Assembly: GCA_947624815.1 (NCBI GenBank)
Contig: CANQME010000020.1
Coordinates: forward strand, 1-38,795
Length of the DNA: 38,795 nt
Source: an uncultured Lachnospiraceae bacterium
GTDB taxonomy: Bacteria; Bacillota; Clostridia; Lachnospirales; Lachnospiraceae
Direction: 5' to 3'
Part shown: positions 15,892-23,556 of the stretch, in pieces
Layout of the letters: each line of letters begins with the position of its first letter
Numbering within the stretch: position 1 is the stretch's first letter
Notes under the pieces: generated by a model
Databases searched by the model: none
Told to the model about the DNA's origin: nothing
What the model saw: only the letters and a program-made list of their open reading frames with translations
Made by a program: the position numbers and the translations under genes

Positions 15892-15998
15892 TTTGTCACC
15901 CGCCTGTTCCCGTTTCGCTGATCCTGTTATTTGTTATAGCCGATATAGCCTTTGAAACCTATGTAACCTATATTATTACATCTGAACCGTCCACGAGT

Positions 15999-16193
15999 TT
16001 ACAGTGCGAACAGATCCCGGATCGTCTCAAACAGATCGTAGATATACGGAACCATCCAGAACAGCACGAGGATCAGTCCCGCCAGGCTGGTCAGAAACGC
16101 CTGCTCCTCCCGGCCGCTGTGCTTCAATACCTGACAGATCACCGACACCAGGATCCCCACCGCCGCGATCCGGAATATCAGATTCACTCCCAT
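15999..16193 (-). CDS. spoIIIAC: SpoIIIAC, stage III sporulation protein
   Basis: The 64-residue protein has two transmembrane segments, at about 5-22 and 32-53, separated by KHSGREEQAF, the family's most conserved stretch. It belongs to the membrane part of the A-Q complex. AGAAGGAGG lies five bases before the ATG. The upstream gap to spoIIIAB is 154 bases, GC-rich, and contains no gene that I can support. Confidence 0.95.
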   Translation of the reverse strand: MGVNLIFRIAAVGILVSVICQVLKHSGREEQAFLTSLAGLILVLFWMVPYIYDLFETIRDLFAL

Positions 16194-16347
16194 ACGAACC
16201 TCCTTCTGCCGCCGGCGCCGCTCTTCCGCCCGGCCCTCGCCCTTTTATCCCTATACGAAGCCTTTCTCCGCTTTCGCAGACCATCCATTCGGTTCACAGC
16301 GGTCCCCGCTTCCGCCCACATGCAAGTCCTGACCCCAACAGCTTCCT

Positions 16348-16872
16348 CTAGCATAGGATCACCGACAGAAACAGTCCGCCCATGATCCCCAGGCAGGTAC
16401 ACATCCGCGTCCGCTCCGGTTCGTGCTCCCGAAGAAAACCGATGGACAGGTCCAGCTGCTCCAGATACAGGGCGATGGTCCGCTCCTGCATCCCCACGTC
16501 CAGATATCCCAGATGCTCTCCGAATTCCGCCAGCTCCGTCCGTTCCCGCGCGGACAGCAGCATCGTCTTCGCCTGCCTGTCCAGCTCTTCCCGCCAGATC
16601 CGGGCAAAGGTCTCCCCATTCTGCTGCTTCAGCCGTTCCGCCACCCGGCAGAACCAGGCGGCCGCCGGCCCGTCCGTCTTCCTCCCGACCCGTTCCAGCG
16701 CCTCGTCAAGCGGCGACATGGCGTAAAGGATCTCTCCCCGCAGCAGATAGATCATCCGGCGCAGCTGTTCCAGCATCCGCCGGTGGGCCTGCCACTGCCG
16801 CGCCTTCAGGATCCCAAGCGCGCCGCAGGAGGCGGTCACCAGCATACAGCCCGCAATCCGCAGCCAGATCAT
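16348..16872 (-). CDS. spoIIIAB: SpoIIIAB, stage III sporulation protein
   Basis: SpoIIIAB has a membrane-anchored N-terminus and a helical cytoplasmic domain that, by structural analogy with type II secretion protein GspF, may contact the SpoIIIAA ATPase. The 174-residue protein has an N-terminal segment (WLRIAGCMLVTASCGALG), the family motif IYLLRGEILYAMSPLDEAL and a C-terminal hydrophobic stretch. I chose the ATG at 16872, with AAAGGAGG about six bases upstream. It overlaps the spoIIIAA stop by four bases (ATGA). Confidence 0.93.
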   Translation of the reverse strand: MIWLRIAGCMLVTASCGALGILKARQWQAHRRMLEQLRRMIYLLRGEILYAMSPLDEALERVGRKTDGPAAAWFCRVAERLKQQNGETFARIWREELDRQAKTMLLSARERTELAEFGEHLGYLDVGMQERTIALYLEQLDLSIGFLREHEPERTRMCTCLGIMGGLFLSVILC

Positions 16873-18326
16873 AAGACGCCTCCTTTCCCACTTAAACCGC
16901 ACGCCCAGTCAGGCCCTGTTGTGCCATCCGTCCGGTCAGACCACGATGCACCGCACGCATGGTATAGTCCAGATGCGCCGTCCAGACGGTCCTGCTTTGA
17001 TGCGCCGTCTCTTCGGTCCGGTTCCGGGCCGTCCGCCGCATCCAGCCGTCTTCCGTCTCTGTCCCGGATCTCCTCCACGGTTCCCACGCCGTTCCGGCTG
17101 CTCAGAACGACGTACCGGTCGAACATCCGCTCCCGGACCATATCTCCCAGTACCGGTTTCCTGGCCACATCCTCCACGCAGTCGCCGTGAACCGTGGCCA
17201 GTACCCGGCACCCGCAGTTCATCACATACCGCATGGCGTCGATGTCCTCCTTCCCTCCGATCTCGTCCACCGCGATCACCTCCGGCGACATGGCGCGAAC
17301 CAGCATCATCATTCCCTTCGCCTTCGGACAGCAGTCCAGCACATCCGTGCGGGCGCCCAGATCGTTCTGCGGAATCCCCTGCCAACAGGCTGCCAGCTCC
17401 GACCGCTCGTCCACCACGCCGACCGTGAATCCCCTGACCCGCTCACTTCGATCCGAGACGGCAGAAGACTCTCCCGGCCCCCGCGGCGCTGCGGCCTGCC
17501 GTCCTTCTCCCATGTTCCGAACATTTGTGACCGGCCGTTTCACTTCCAAGCTCCGGATGTCTTTATCCGCTCTCCCGGTACCCGCACCGATACCCCCGGC
17601 GTACCCGTCCGACAGCTGACGCACCGCGTCCCGCAGAAGCGTCGTCTTCCCGCAGCGGGGCGGCGACACAATAAGCGTGTGGAGCGCCTGTCCGTCTCTC
17701 AGCAGATACGGCATGACCGGATCGGCGCAGCCGCGCACCTGATGGGCCAGCCGCACGTTCAGGAAGGAGACGTATTTGATCGTCCGAACGCCCCTCTCAT
17801 CCATGACCGTCTTACCGGCCAGTCCGATCCGGTGTCCGCCCTGGATCGTAATGAAGCCCTGCCGGATCTCCTCCTCGAACGCATAGAGAGAATGGCCGCT
17901 CACCGCCTCCAGTGTTTCCCGCAGATCCTGCTGCGTCGCCCGGTACGCATGCCGCAGACGGTCTCTCCGTTGCCTGCCACTCTGCAACAGCTCATCCTGC
18001 CGCATCTCCCTCCGCTGCCAGTCACTCTGCAACAGCCCATCCTGCCGCATCTCCCTCCGCTGCCAGTCGCTCTGCAACGGCCCATCCTGCCGCAGATCTC
18101 TCCTCCAGTCTTCCTTCCGCGAACCCCCGCCTGCCGGAAACAAAGCCTCTGTCTCCCGCAGCCCGTCCCGCTCCAGCACATACTCCTGCCCGTCGCAGAC
18201 CACGAACACCGGCCGGCCGGCCCGCAGCCGGATCTCCTGTACCTTCTCCCAGTCCGGCGCCGCCTTCCCGAGAAGCTCCCGGATGGGCCCCGCGAAGATC
18301 CTTAAGAGCTCGTCTCTCTTCCCCAT
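16869..18326 (-). CDS. spoIIIAA: SpoIIIAA ATPase with in-frame insertions
   Basis: SpoIIIAA is a secretion-type ATPase expected to power the A-Q channel from the mother-cell cytoplasm. The Walker A is SPPRCGKTTLLRD and the Walker B region VIAVDEIGG, with the HGD motif in LATVHGD. The protein has 485 residues against about 307 in B. subtilis. Three additions explain this: three 15-residue repeats (RREMRQDGLLQSDWQ type) near residues 75-120, a charged Gly-rich insertion of about 50 residues after the Walker A helix, and a C-terminal tail of about 50 residues with Asp/Gly/Ala-rich degenerate repeats. I chose the ATG at 18326, preceded by GAGGAGG. Confidence 0.93.
   Translation of the reverse strand: MGKRDELLRIFAGPIRELLGKAAPDWEKVQEIRLRAGRPVFVVCDGQEYVLERDGLRETEALFPAGGGSRKEDWRRDLRQDGPLQSDWQRREMRQDGLLQSDWQRREMRQDELLQSGRQRRDRLRHAYRATQQDLRETLEAVSGHSLYAFEEEIRQGFITIQGGHRIGLAGKTVMDERGVRTIKYVSFLNVRLAHQVRGCADPVMPYLLRDGQALHTLIVSPPRCGKTTLLRDAVRQLSDGYAGGIGAGTGRADKDIRSLEVKRPVTNVRNMGEGRQAAAPRGPGESSAVSDRSERVRGFTVGVVDERSELAACWQGIPQNDLGARTDVLDCCPKAKGMMMLVRAMSPEVIAVDEIGGKEDIDAMRYVMNCGCRVLATVHGDCVEDVARKPVLGDMVRERMFDRYVVLSSRNGVGTVEEIRDRDGRRLDAADGPEPDRRDGASKQDRLDGASGLYHACGASWSDRTDGTTGPDWACGLSGKGGVL
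17971..18105. repeat. 45-bp tandem repeat inside spoIIIAA (3 units)
   Basis: Units start at 17971, 18016 and 18061. The first two are almost identical, and the third diverges near its end. Each encodes fifteen Arg/Gln/Asp-rich residues, so gain or loss of a unit leaves the frame intact. Confidence 0.9.
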
Positions 18327-18345
18327 ACAAAAATCCCTCCTCGCT

Positions 18346-18364
18346 CCCCACAATATATGTGGGG
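18346..18364. promoter_or_regulatory. Palindrome in front of spoIIIAA, possible sigma-E -10
   Basis: CCCCACA-ATATA-TGTGGGG is a perfect 7+7 inverted repeat, 19 bases before the spoIIIAA ATG. On the minus strand it contains CATATATT, six of eight matches to the sigma-E -10 (CATACAnT). No good -35 is visible. The site could be an operator, a leader hairpin near the ribosome binding site, or part of the promoter expected for a mother-cell operon. Confidence 0.35.
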
Positions 18365-18395
18365 GCGGGAGGGATTCATTCCACAAAAATACGAA

Positions 18396-19103
18396 TTAAT
18401 CCGTACAGTAATTAATGAACCGCACGACCTTCACGTACTTCTCCACCGACAGGATCTCCACGATCTCGTCCGAATTGCGGATCCGGGGAAGCCTGACGGA
18501 AATGATCGTGCTGCAGCCGCCGTCCGCGCCGTACCCGATGATCTCCTTTTCACTGATATAGCCGCCCTCGCCCTCGATAATACGGTACACGACCGGCAGG
18601 TATTCCGCCGCCTGCACCTCGATATAAAGGCCGAAGGTATTGCATTCTCTGGAAAAATGATAGGCCACGGGCTTCAGCCATGACACGGTCAGATAGACCG
18701 CCAGCGTTCCCAGAAGCCCGCCGGAATAGAATCCGATGCCGATCGCCAGACCGATACAGGCGGCGACCCACAGACCGGCCGCCGTCGTCAGACCCCGCAC
18801 CTCCAGCTTCCGGCCCGTCATGATGCTGCCCGCGCCCAGAAAGCCGATGCCGCTGATGACCTGCGCGCCCAGACGCGCCGGATCCCCGGCCTGATAATAC
18901 GCATACATATACTGGCCCGTCAGCATCACGACTGCCGCGCCGATACACACCAGCATATAGGTCCGCATCCCGGCCGACTGATTGCTCTTCGCCCGTTCGA
19001 TCCCAAGCACGCAGCCGCAGGCCGCGGCCAGAAAGATCCGAAATACAATAGAGACCATATTCATGTCATGTAATATGGCCGTCCATTCCCTCAGCGTCTC
19101 CAA
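18396..19103 (-). CDS. MgtC/SapB family membrane protein
   Basis: The 235-residue protein has four to five transmembrane segments in its N-terminal half, with the family signatures GCVLGIERAKSNQSAGMRTY and ISGIGFLGAGSIM. A C-terminal ACT-like soluble domain follows. MgtC proteins are linked to growth at low magnesium and to control of the F-type ATP synthase in pathogens; the role here is unknown. The start is probably TTG at 19103 behind GGGGATGAG; ATGs 13 and 15 codons in are alternatives. It has its own promoter and lies directly before spoIIIAA. Confidence 0.88.
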   Translation of the reverse strand: METLREWTAILHDMNMVSIVFRIFLAAACGCVLGIERAKSNQSAGMRTYMLVCIGAAVVMLTGQYMYAYYQAGDPARLGAQVISGIGFLGAGSIMTGRKLEVRGLTTAAGLWVAACIGLAIGIGFYSGGLLGTLAVYLTVSWLKPVAYHFSRECNTFGLYIEVQAAEYLPVVYRIIEGEGGYISEKEIIGYGADGGCSTIISVRLPRIRNSDEIVEILSVEKYVKVVRFINYCTD

Positions 19104-19133
19104 AACTCATCCCCGCCTTCTCTCTTACCCCCG

Positions 19134-19238
19134 AAAAAAACGTTCCCGCAACTGACACTATCATACCATTTTTCCCCCCTTTGTGTCAATGAATAACGAC
19201 ACGCCGGATGAAAGGATGAAAGGCCAGCTGCGGGAACG
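19134..19238 (-). terminator. Long-range inverted repeat with T tract after the GH30 gene
   Basis: On the minus strand CGTTCCCGCA (19238-19229) is complementary to TGCGGGAACG (19150-19141), and seven Ts follow directly (19140-19134). A transcript reading through from the GH30 gene could fold this as a terminator, but the loop is 78 bases and includes the mgtC promoter. A smaller CGGGA-TCCGT-TCCCG hairpin lies at its start. No conventional terminator was found after the GH30 gene. Confidence 0.35.
19160..19189 (-). promoter_or_regulatory. Sigma-A promoter of mgtC
   Basis: The minus strand has TTGACA at 19189-19184 and TATGAT at 19165-19160, separated by 18 bases, with TGG before the -10 (extended type). 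The spacer contains six Gs followed by five As. The start of transcription would be near 19153, giving a leader of about 50 bases that begins with a GC-rich segment and seven Ts. Confidence 0.75.
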
Positions 19239-19251
19239 GATCCCGGTCGGT

Positions 19252-20589
19252 CTATGCGATTATCCCTGTCGAAACCGACTGCGCAGGCAGCAGAAGCTCC
19301 GCCGTCTGCCCGTTTATGCGGACGCACACAGGCGTCATGCGGTCGGTCCTGTTCAGCATCACAGCCACGATGCGCCCGTCCGGACATTTCCACGCGGTGA
19401 GCTCCAGACCGTCCGTAAACCCGCTGGCGCCGATCCGCACGGAGCCCGGCAGGATATAATGGGAGAAATGCTCATAATATTCCTGCAAAAGCTGCGGCAT
19501 GAGCAGCTTCTTCTCCGTATCGAACAGCACCGGCGCAAGACAGTAGTTGGCCACATGGTTCGGGCCGCCGTTCTGATCCAGAAGCAGGTTCCAGTCGTAG
19601 AAAGCTGTGGCGCCGTGGTTTAAGTCCCCGATGATCTCGTGCGCCAGGGACAGAGCCGCCGAAACGATCTTCTCCGGATCCCCGCTGTCGATCCCGACGC
19701 AGCTCTCCGACGCGATCAGCTTCTTGTCCGGGAAGCGCTCCCGCACCAGATCCAGCGCCTCAAAATGATCCCCGGTATACCAGTGGAACGCGGCCCCGGC
19801 GACCATCGCGTCCGTCTCATCGTCGATCACCTCGCTGGTCCATTCATAGAGCCGTTCCTTATTGTGGTCCCACAGAAAGATCTCTACATTCTCAAGTCCG
19901 TGGCGGACCATGGCCGGATACATATGATCCCGCAGAAACACCTTCTGCTCCGCAGCGGTATAGACGCAGGAATCCCATGGAGTCACCGCATGCGCCTCAT
20001 TCTGGAGGGTAAGCCTCTCCACGTCGTAGCCGCGCTTTTGAAATTCCTGAATATAACGGCACAGATACTCCGCCCACATGTCCCGGTACTCCGGCCTCAG
20101 ATGTCCGCCGCGGACGCGGCGGCCGTTGTCCTTCATAAACGCCGGCGGCGACCAGGGCGACAAAAGCAGCTTCAGCGGCCGTCCCACATACGCCTGAATG
20201 TCGTCCAGCAGCGGGAAAATATACCGGCCTTCCCGCTCGAGGTTAAAGCTTAACAGCTCCTTATCGTCCGGATCCGACATGGCCTCGTACTGCTCCACCG
20301 AGAAATCACAGCTGTCCACCGGAACGCGGAGCACCTGATAATTCATACGCTCCGGGCTGAAGTACATTTCCAGGAACTGCTGCTTCTGCTGCCCGCTCAT
20401 CAGGGAATACACATAGGCGGCCGCGTCCGTCGCAGCACCGCCGAACCCTTCGAAGGTCCCGTACTCCAGGTCCGGATAGAGGTCCACGGAATCGAATTCG
20501 ATCCCCGGATCCGGGCGGAACGCGACATTCTGATGAAAACTGCCCTTAAAGCCTCCGTGCCCGTAGGTCGTAAACAGCTCCAGTTCCAT
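19252..20589 (-). CDS. Glycoside hydrolase family 30 enzyme
   Basis: The 445-residue protein resembles GH30 glucosylceramidase/beta-1,6-glucanase enzymes: EGFGGAATDAAAYVYSLM near the N-terminus, then RVPVDSCDFS and LLLSPWSPPAFMK. The acid/base glutamate is in LTLQNEAHA and the nucleophile in LIASESCVG. A C-terminal beta-sandwich ends the protein. No signal peptide is present, so it should act in the cytoplasm on imported oligosaccharides. It starts three bases after the GH5 gene, with GGAGAGG upstream. Beta-1,6-glucosidic activity is my inference from family and neighbour; other beta-glycosidic substrates are possible. Confidence 0.85.
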   Translation of the reverse strand: MELELFTTYGHGGFKGSFHQNVAFRPDPGIEFDSVDLYPDLEYGTFEGFGGAATDAAAYVYSLMSGQQKQQFLEMYFSPERMNYQVLRVPVDSCDFSVEQYEAMSDPDDKELLSFNLEREGRYIFPLLDDIQAYVGRPLKLLLSPWSPPAFMKDNGRRVRGGHLRPEYRDMWAEYLCRYIQEFQKRGYDVERLTLQNEAHAVTPWDSCVYTAAEQKVFLRDHMYPAMVRHGLENVEIFLWDHNKERLYEWTSEVIDDETDAMVAGAAFHWYTGDHFEALDLVRERFPDKKLIASESCVGIDSGDPEKIVSAALSLAHEIIGDLNHGATAFYDWNLLLDQNGGPNHVANYCLAPVLFDTEKKLLMPQLLQEYYEHFSHYILPGSVRIGASGFTDGLELTAWKCPDGRIVAVMLNRTDRMTPVCVRINGQTAELLLPAQSVSTGIIA

Positions 20590-20592
20590 CCT

Positions 20593-21774
20593 CTACACCT
20601 CTCCAAACCATCCGAAGTCCACGCAGCGTCCCAGATCCCAGGCGTCCCAGCCCTTCCAGGCGTCGCCGTCCACCGTGTCGATCAGCAGCTTGTAGCTCCA
20701 GAAGAAATACCCGGAGCCGCAGGCCCACGCCTTCTTCTGCATCCGGTCGATGGCCGTGTAGATCTTCTTCTTCTCATCATCGGAGACCTCCGTCATCGCC
20801 TCCATCTCGCCGTTTAAGACCGTCTGGCCTCCCTTGGTGTCGCGCCCGCAGGCCATGGAGTTGAACAGGCACCACTCGCCGACGATCACCGGGAAATACT
20901 TCTGCATCTCGATGATCTCCTTCTCGTAGTTCTCCTCCACGAATTTCTCATAGGCCTCCACATTCTGCTCGCAGCCCATGGATTCCGCCACCATCAGATA
21001 CATATGGGTGTCCAGGACCACGTTGGCGTACTTCTCCTCCTGCATGAAGTCCTTCCACGCGGTGAAATCGAAGCCGTCGTGGATCACGACCACCTTATCC
21101 TCCGCCAGATGAGGATTGATCTTATCATATGCGGTCAGATAGAACTCACGGAGCTGTCCCATCTCATATCCCTTCGATCCGGCGGCCTTCTCCGGCTCCA
21201 CCGGTGCGTAGCGCTGAGCCACGGCCATGGTCTCCCACATCTCCGTGGAAACCGGTTCATTTAAGATCTCGATGCCCCATAAGCCTTCCCGGTGTCCGTA
21301 GCGCTCCGCCAGCCGCTCCAGAACCGTATAGACGAATTCGATCTCCTCCGGCTCCTGGAAGAACTTGCAGACGCCGCAGATGCCGCCGTTGTCGAAGCCG
21401 TTCTGGGAATCCGGCGCCGTGTGGAGGTCGATCAGGATCTTCAGTCCGTAGCGCTCCGCCCACAGAAACGCCTTGTCCAGCTCCCCGATGCAGCCGATGA
21501 ACGGCTCCCGGTCACCGAAGATGAAATACGGCACCGGGATACGAACCGTATTTAAGCCCATCCGCTTCATCGTAATGAAATCCCGCTCCGTGATATACTC
21601 GCTGCGGTGGATCCGCATGCGGGCTTCGTAGACCTCCGGAGCCAGCTGCCTCGGAAGATAGTACTCGTCCTCCGCGGTGGTTCCGTCAAACAGGGCCGGA
21701 TTCATCCATTTCTCCAATACCAGCCAGTTGCCCAGATTGACGCCCTTAATATCCTTGATGATTCCTTTATTCAC
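20593..21774 (-). CDS. Glycoside hydrolase family 5, exo-beta-1,3-glucanase-like
   Basis: The 393-residue protein matches GH5 enzymes of the exo-beta-1,3-glucanase type: KGVNLGNWLVLEKWMNP, VRIPVPYFIFGD and LIDLHTAPDSQNGFDNGG. The acid/base glutamate is in GIEILNEP and the nucleophile in VIVGEWCLF. The start is a GTG with AGGAGGG upstream. No signal peptide is seen, so hydrolysis is likely intracellular. It follows the lipoprotein gene after a hairpin terminator and precedes the GH30 gene by three bases. The pair suggests breakdown of beta-1,3/1,6-gluco-oligosaccharides. Confidence 0.87.
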   Translation of the reverse strand: MNKGIIKDIKGVNLGNWLVLEKWMNPALFDGTTAEDEYYLPRQLAPEVYEARMRIHRSEYITERDFITMKRMGLNTVRIPVPYFIFGDREPFIGCIGELDKAFLWAERYGLKILIDLHTAPDSQNGFDNGGICGVCKFFQEPEEIEFVYTVLERLAERYGHREGLWGIEILNEPVSTEMWETMAVAQRYAPVEPEKAAGSKGYEMGQLREFYLTAYDKINPHLAEDKVVVIHDGFDFTAWKDFMQEEKYANVVLDTHMYLMVAESMGCEQNVEAYEKFVEENYEKEIIEMQKYFPVIVGEWCLFNSMACGRDTKGGQTVLNGEMEAMTEVSDDEKKKIYTAIDRMQKKAWACGSGYFFWSYKLLIDTVDGDAWKGWDAWDLGRCVDFGWFGEV

Positions 21775-21820
21775 GAAAAATCCCTCCTGTTCTCAGATAA
21801 ATGTGATCGCTTCTTTTGTG

Positions 21821-21853
21821 AAAAACGGGGCTGATAACGCATTATCAGCCCCG
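21821..21853 (-). terminator. Hairpin with T tract between the lipoprotein and GH5 genes
   Basis: CGGGGCTGATAA (21826-21837) and TTATCAGCCCCG (21842-21853) form a perfect 12-base stem with a four-base loop. Five Ts follow on the minus strand (21825-21821). It lies inside the operon, after the binding-protein gene. It probably lowers read-through into the two hydrolase genes and protects the upstream mRNA end. Confidence 0.8.
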
Positions 21854-21914
21854 CCATACTGCTCAGTCACAAGCAGGATCAGGTACGAAACCCGAATAGA
21901 AATGTAATTTCGAC

Positions 21915-23435
21915 TTACTGTCCAAGGCTCTCGATGTAAGCGTCAAGCTGCTTCTGGCATTCTTCAACAACCTTGTCGATACCCGCAGCCTTCATCGCCT
22001 GACGGTACTCCTCGATGGAAGCCTCTACATCGTCCGTGTAGCCCAGCTCCAGCGGCCAGCCATACTGCTGCTTCGCGTTGGTGCAGGCGGCGACCTCAGT
22101 CGTGATGTTGGTGGTATCCAGAACGAAGCCGGTGAACTTCTCGGTTCCTACGCCGTCCTTGATGGTCTCTTCCCATCCCTGACGGATGGTGTCATACTCT
22201 TCGGGAACGCCGGCCTGGTTGCGGTTCAGTTCCATCGTACGGGCAGCCCACATGGCGTTGGTGCTGTACAGATCCATGTCGAGAATCGTGAACTGTCCCT
22301 GATCGTTCAGCTCATAGGTCGTGCCCTCAATACCATAGTAGAACGCGTCATACACTTCCTGATCGGTCGTGATCAGGTTCCACAGCGCAAGGGCTCTCTC
22401 CGGATTCTTCGATGTGTTGGAGATAACCATGCAGTCCTGGGTGAACGGAAGATGGGCGACATCCTTGGTCATGGTGCCGTACTTGAAATCCCAATCCGGC
22501 TGCTGAACCGTGTAACCGGACCAGGTATCGATGTTGTGGAAGGTCAGACCCGCCTTGCCGTTCTGGGTCTTCTGGGAATCCGTATCAGCCAGCGCAGACT
22601 TGGACCAGTAGCCCTTGTCGCTCCACTCCTTCATCCTCTTGTAGAAATCAGTCGCTCCATCCAGATCATACAGAGGCGTCACAGTCGGATGCTCCGCGGA
22701 CGGATCGTAGAACAGGAAACGCAGGTTCGCGTCGATATCGTAAAGTCCGTTGGATCTGGTCCATACCAGAGAGGTCTCAGGGCCGGAGGAGTACTCATTG
22801 ATAGCCTCCATCTCCGGATGATTGGCAACAATGTAATCGCAGTACTGCTCGACTTCTTCGAAGGTATCGATCGTATCGGTGATGCCGGCTTCCGAAGCGA
22901 TGTCGCCGCGGTAGATCGCGCCGTAGGTCGTATAGGTCGGAAGCAGGGTCGGAACCGCGTACAGATGTCCGTCTACGGTAGCCTGCGCCAGCGCGGTCTC
23001 AGACTGCAGCGCATAGTTGTCAGGAGCGTACTGCTGAAGCATGGTATCCAGCTCCATGAACGCGCCTCTTCTCGCCAGGTTGGAGAATCCCAGCCAGCCG
23101 GCGCAGTAGGCCATATCGAACGCCTCGCCGGAGGAGAACAGAAGCGGATACTTCTGCGCATACTCAGCCCAGCCGATCCAGTTGATCTTCAGCGTGCAGT
23201 TCAGTTTCTCTTTCAGCAGCTTATTCAGGTTCTCATCCACGATATCCTGTCCGGCAGGACGGTCGCTGATGACGTACATCACGAGTTCCACTTCCTTGGA
23301 AGTATCAACCGCAGCCGCCTCACCGGAGCCGCCGCCCGATGCGGAGCCGCCTGACGAAGATCCGCCGCCGCAGCCGGTGAGAAGGCTTAAGCCCATCGCA
23401 GCTGCAAGCAGTGTTGCAAGTACTCTTTTTTTCAT
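21915..23435 (-). CDS. Lpl-type ABC transporter substrate-binding lipoprotein (locus 1)
   Basis: The 506-residue protein is a large extracellular solute-binding protein of the LplA type. It has a lipoprotein signal (LSLLTGCGGG, cysteine at residue 22) and a Gly/Ser-rich tether. The mature domain has a typical carbohydrate-binding-protein look, including WSDKGYWSKSA and NPERALALWNLITTDQEVYD. TATAAGGAGG lies before the ATG. It belongs with the two permease genes directly upstream, while the ATPase must be supplied in trans (a shared MsmK-like ATPase is usual). From the adjacent GH5 and GH30 genes the ligand is probably a beta-gluco-oligosaccharide. Confidence 0.9.
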   Translation of the reverse strand: MKKRVLATLLAAAMGLSLLTGCGGGSSSGGSASGGGSGEAAAVDTSKEVELVMYVISDRPAGQDIVDENLNKLLKEKLNCTLKINWIGWAEYAQKYPLLFSSGEAFDMAYCAGWLGFSNLARRGAFMELDTMLQQYAPDNYALQSETALAQATVDGHLYAVPTLLPTYTTYGAIYRGDIASEAGITDTIDTFEEVEQYCDYIVANHPEMEAINEYSSGPETSLVWTRSNGLYDIDANLRFLFYDPSAEHPTVTPLYDLDGATDFYKRMKEWSDKGYWSKSALADTDSQKTQNGKAGLTFHNIDTWSGYTVQQPDWDFKYGTMTKDVAHLPFTQDCMVISNTSKNPERALALWNLITTDQEVYDAFYYGIEGTTYELNDQGQFTILDMDLYSTNAMWAARTMELNRNQAGVPEEYDTIRQGWEETIKDGVGTEKFTGFVLDTTNITTEVAACTNAKQQYGWPLELGYTDDVEASIEEYRQAMKAAGIDKVVEECQKQLDAYIESLGQ

Positions 23436-23503
23436 TCTTTTTACCTCCTTATAATTCCCACAGCGCGGATGCGCCGGTGGTTACATGAATATCTTTCCGC
23501 GTA

Positions 23504-23522
23504 CCGCCGCAGTTTACGGCGG
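23504..23522. other. Small GC hairpin before the locus 1 lipoprotein gene
   Basis: CCGCCG and CGGCGG pair around a seven-base loop in the 121-base gap between the permease and lipoprotein genes. No T tract follows. It may be a processing or stabilising hairpin that favours high expression of the binding protein. Confidence 0.35.
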
Positions 23523-23556
23523 CACACGGATCATCAACGCTTTTACGGCTACGCAA

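Noticed and set aside
17971..18105. CRISPR-like array in spoIIIAA
   Set aside because: The units are contiguous with no unique spacers and lie in frame within a gene, so they are tandem repeats.
17187..18305. 372-codon plus-strand frame opposite spoIIIAA
   Set aside because: It is complementary to the ATPase gene including its repeats and matches no family.
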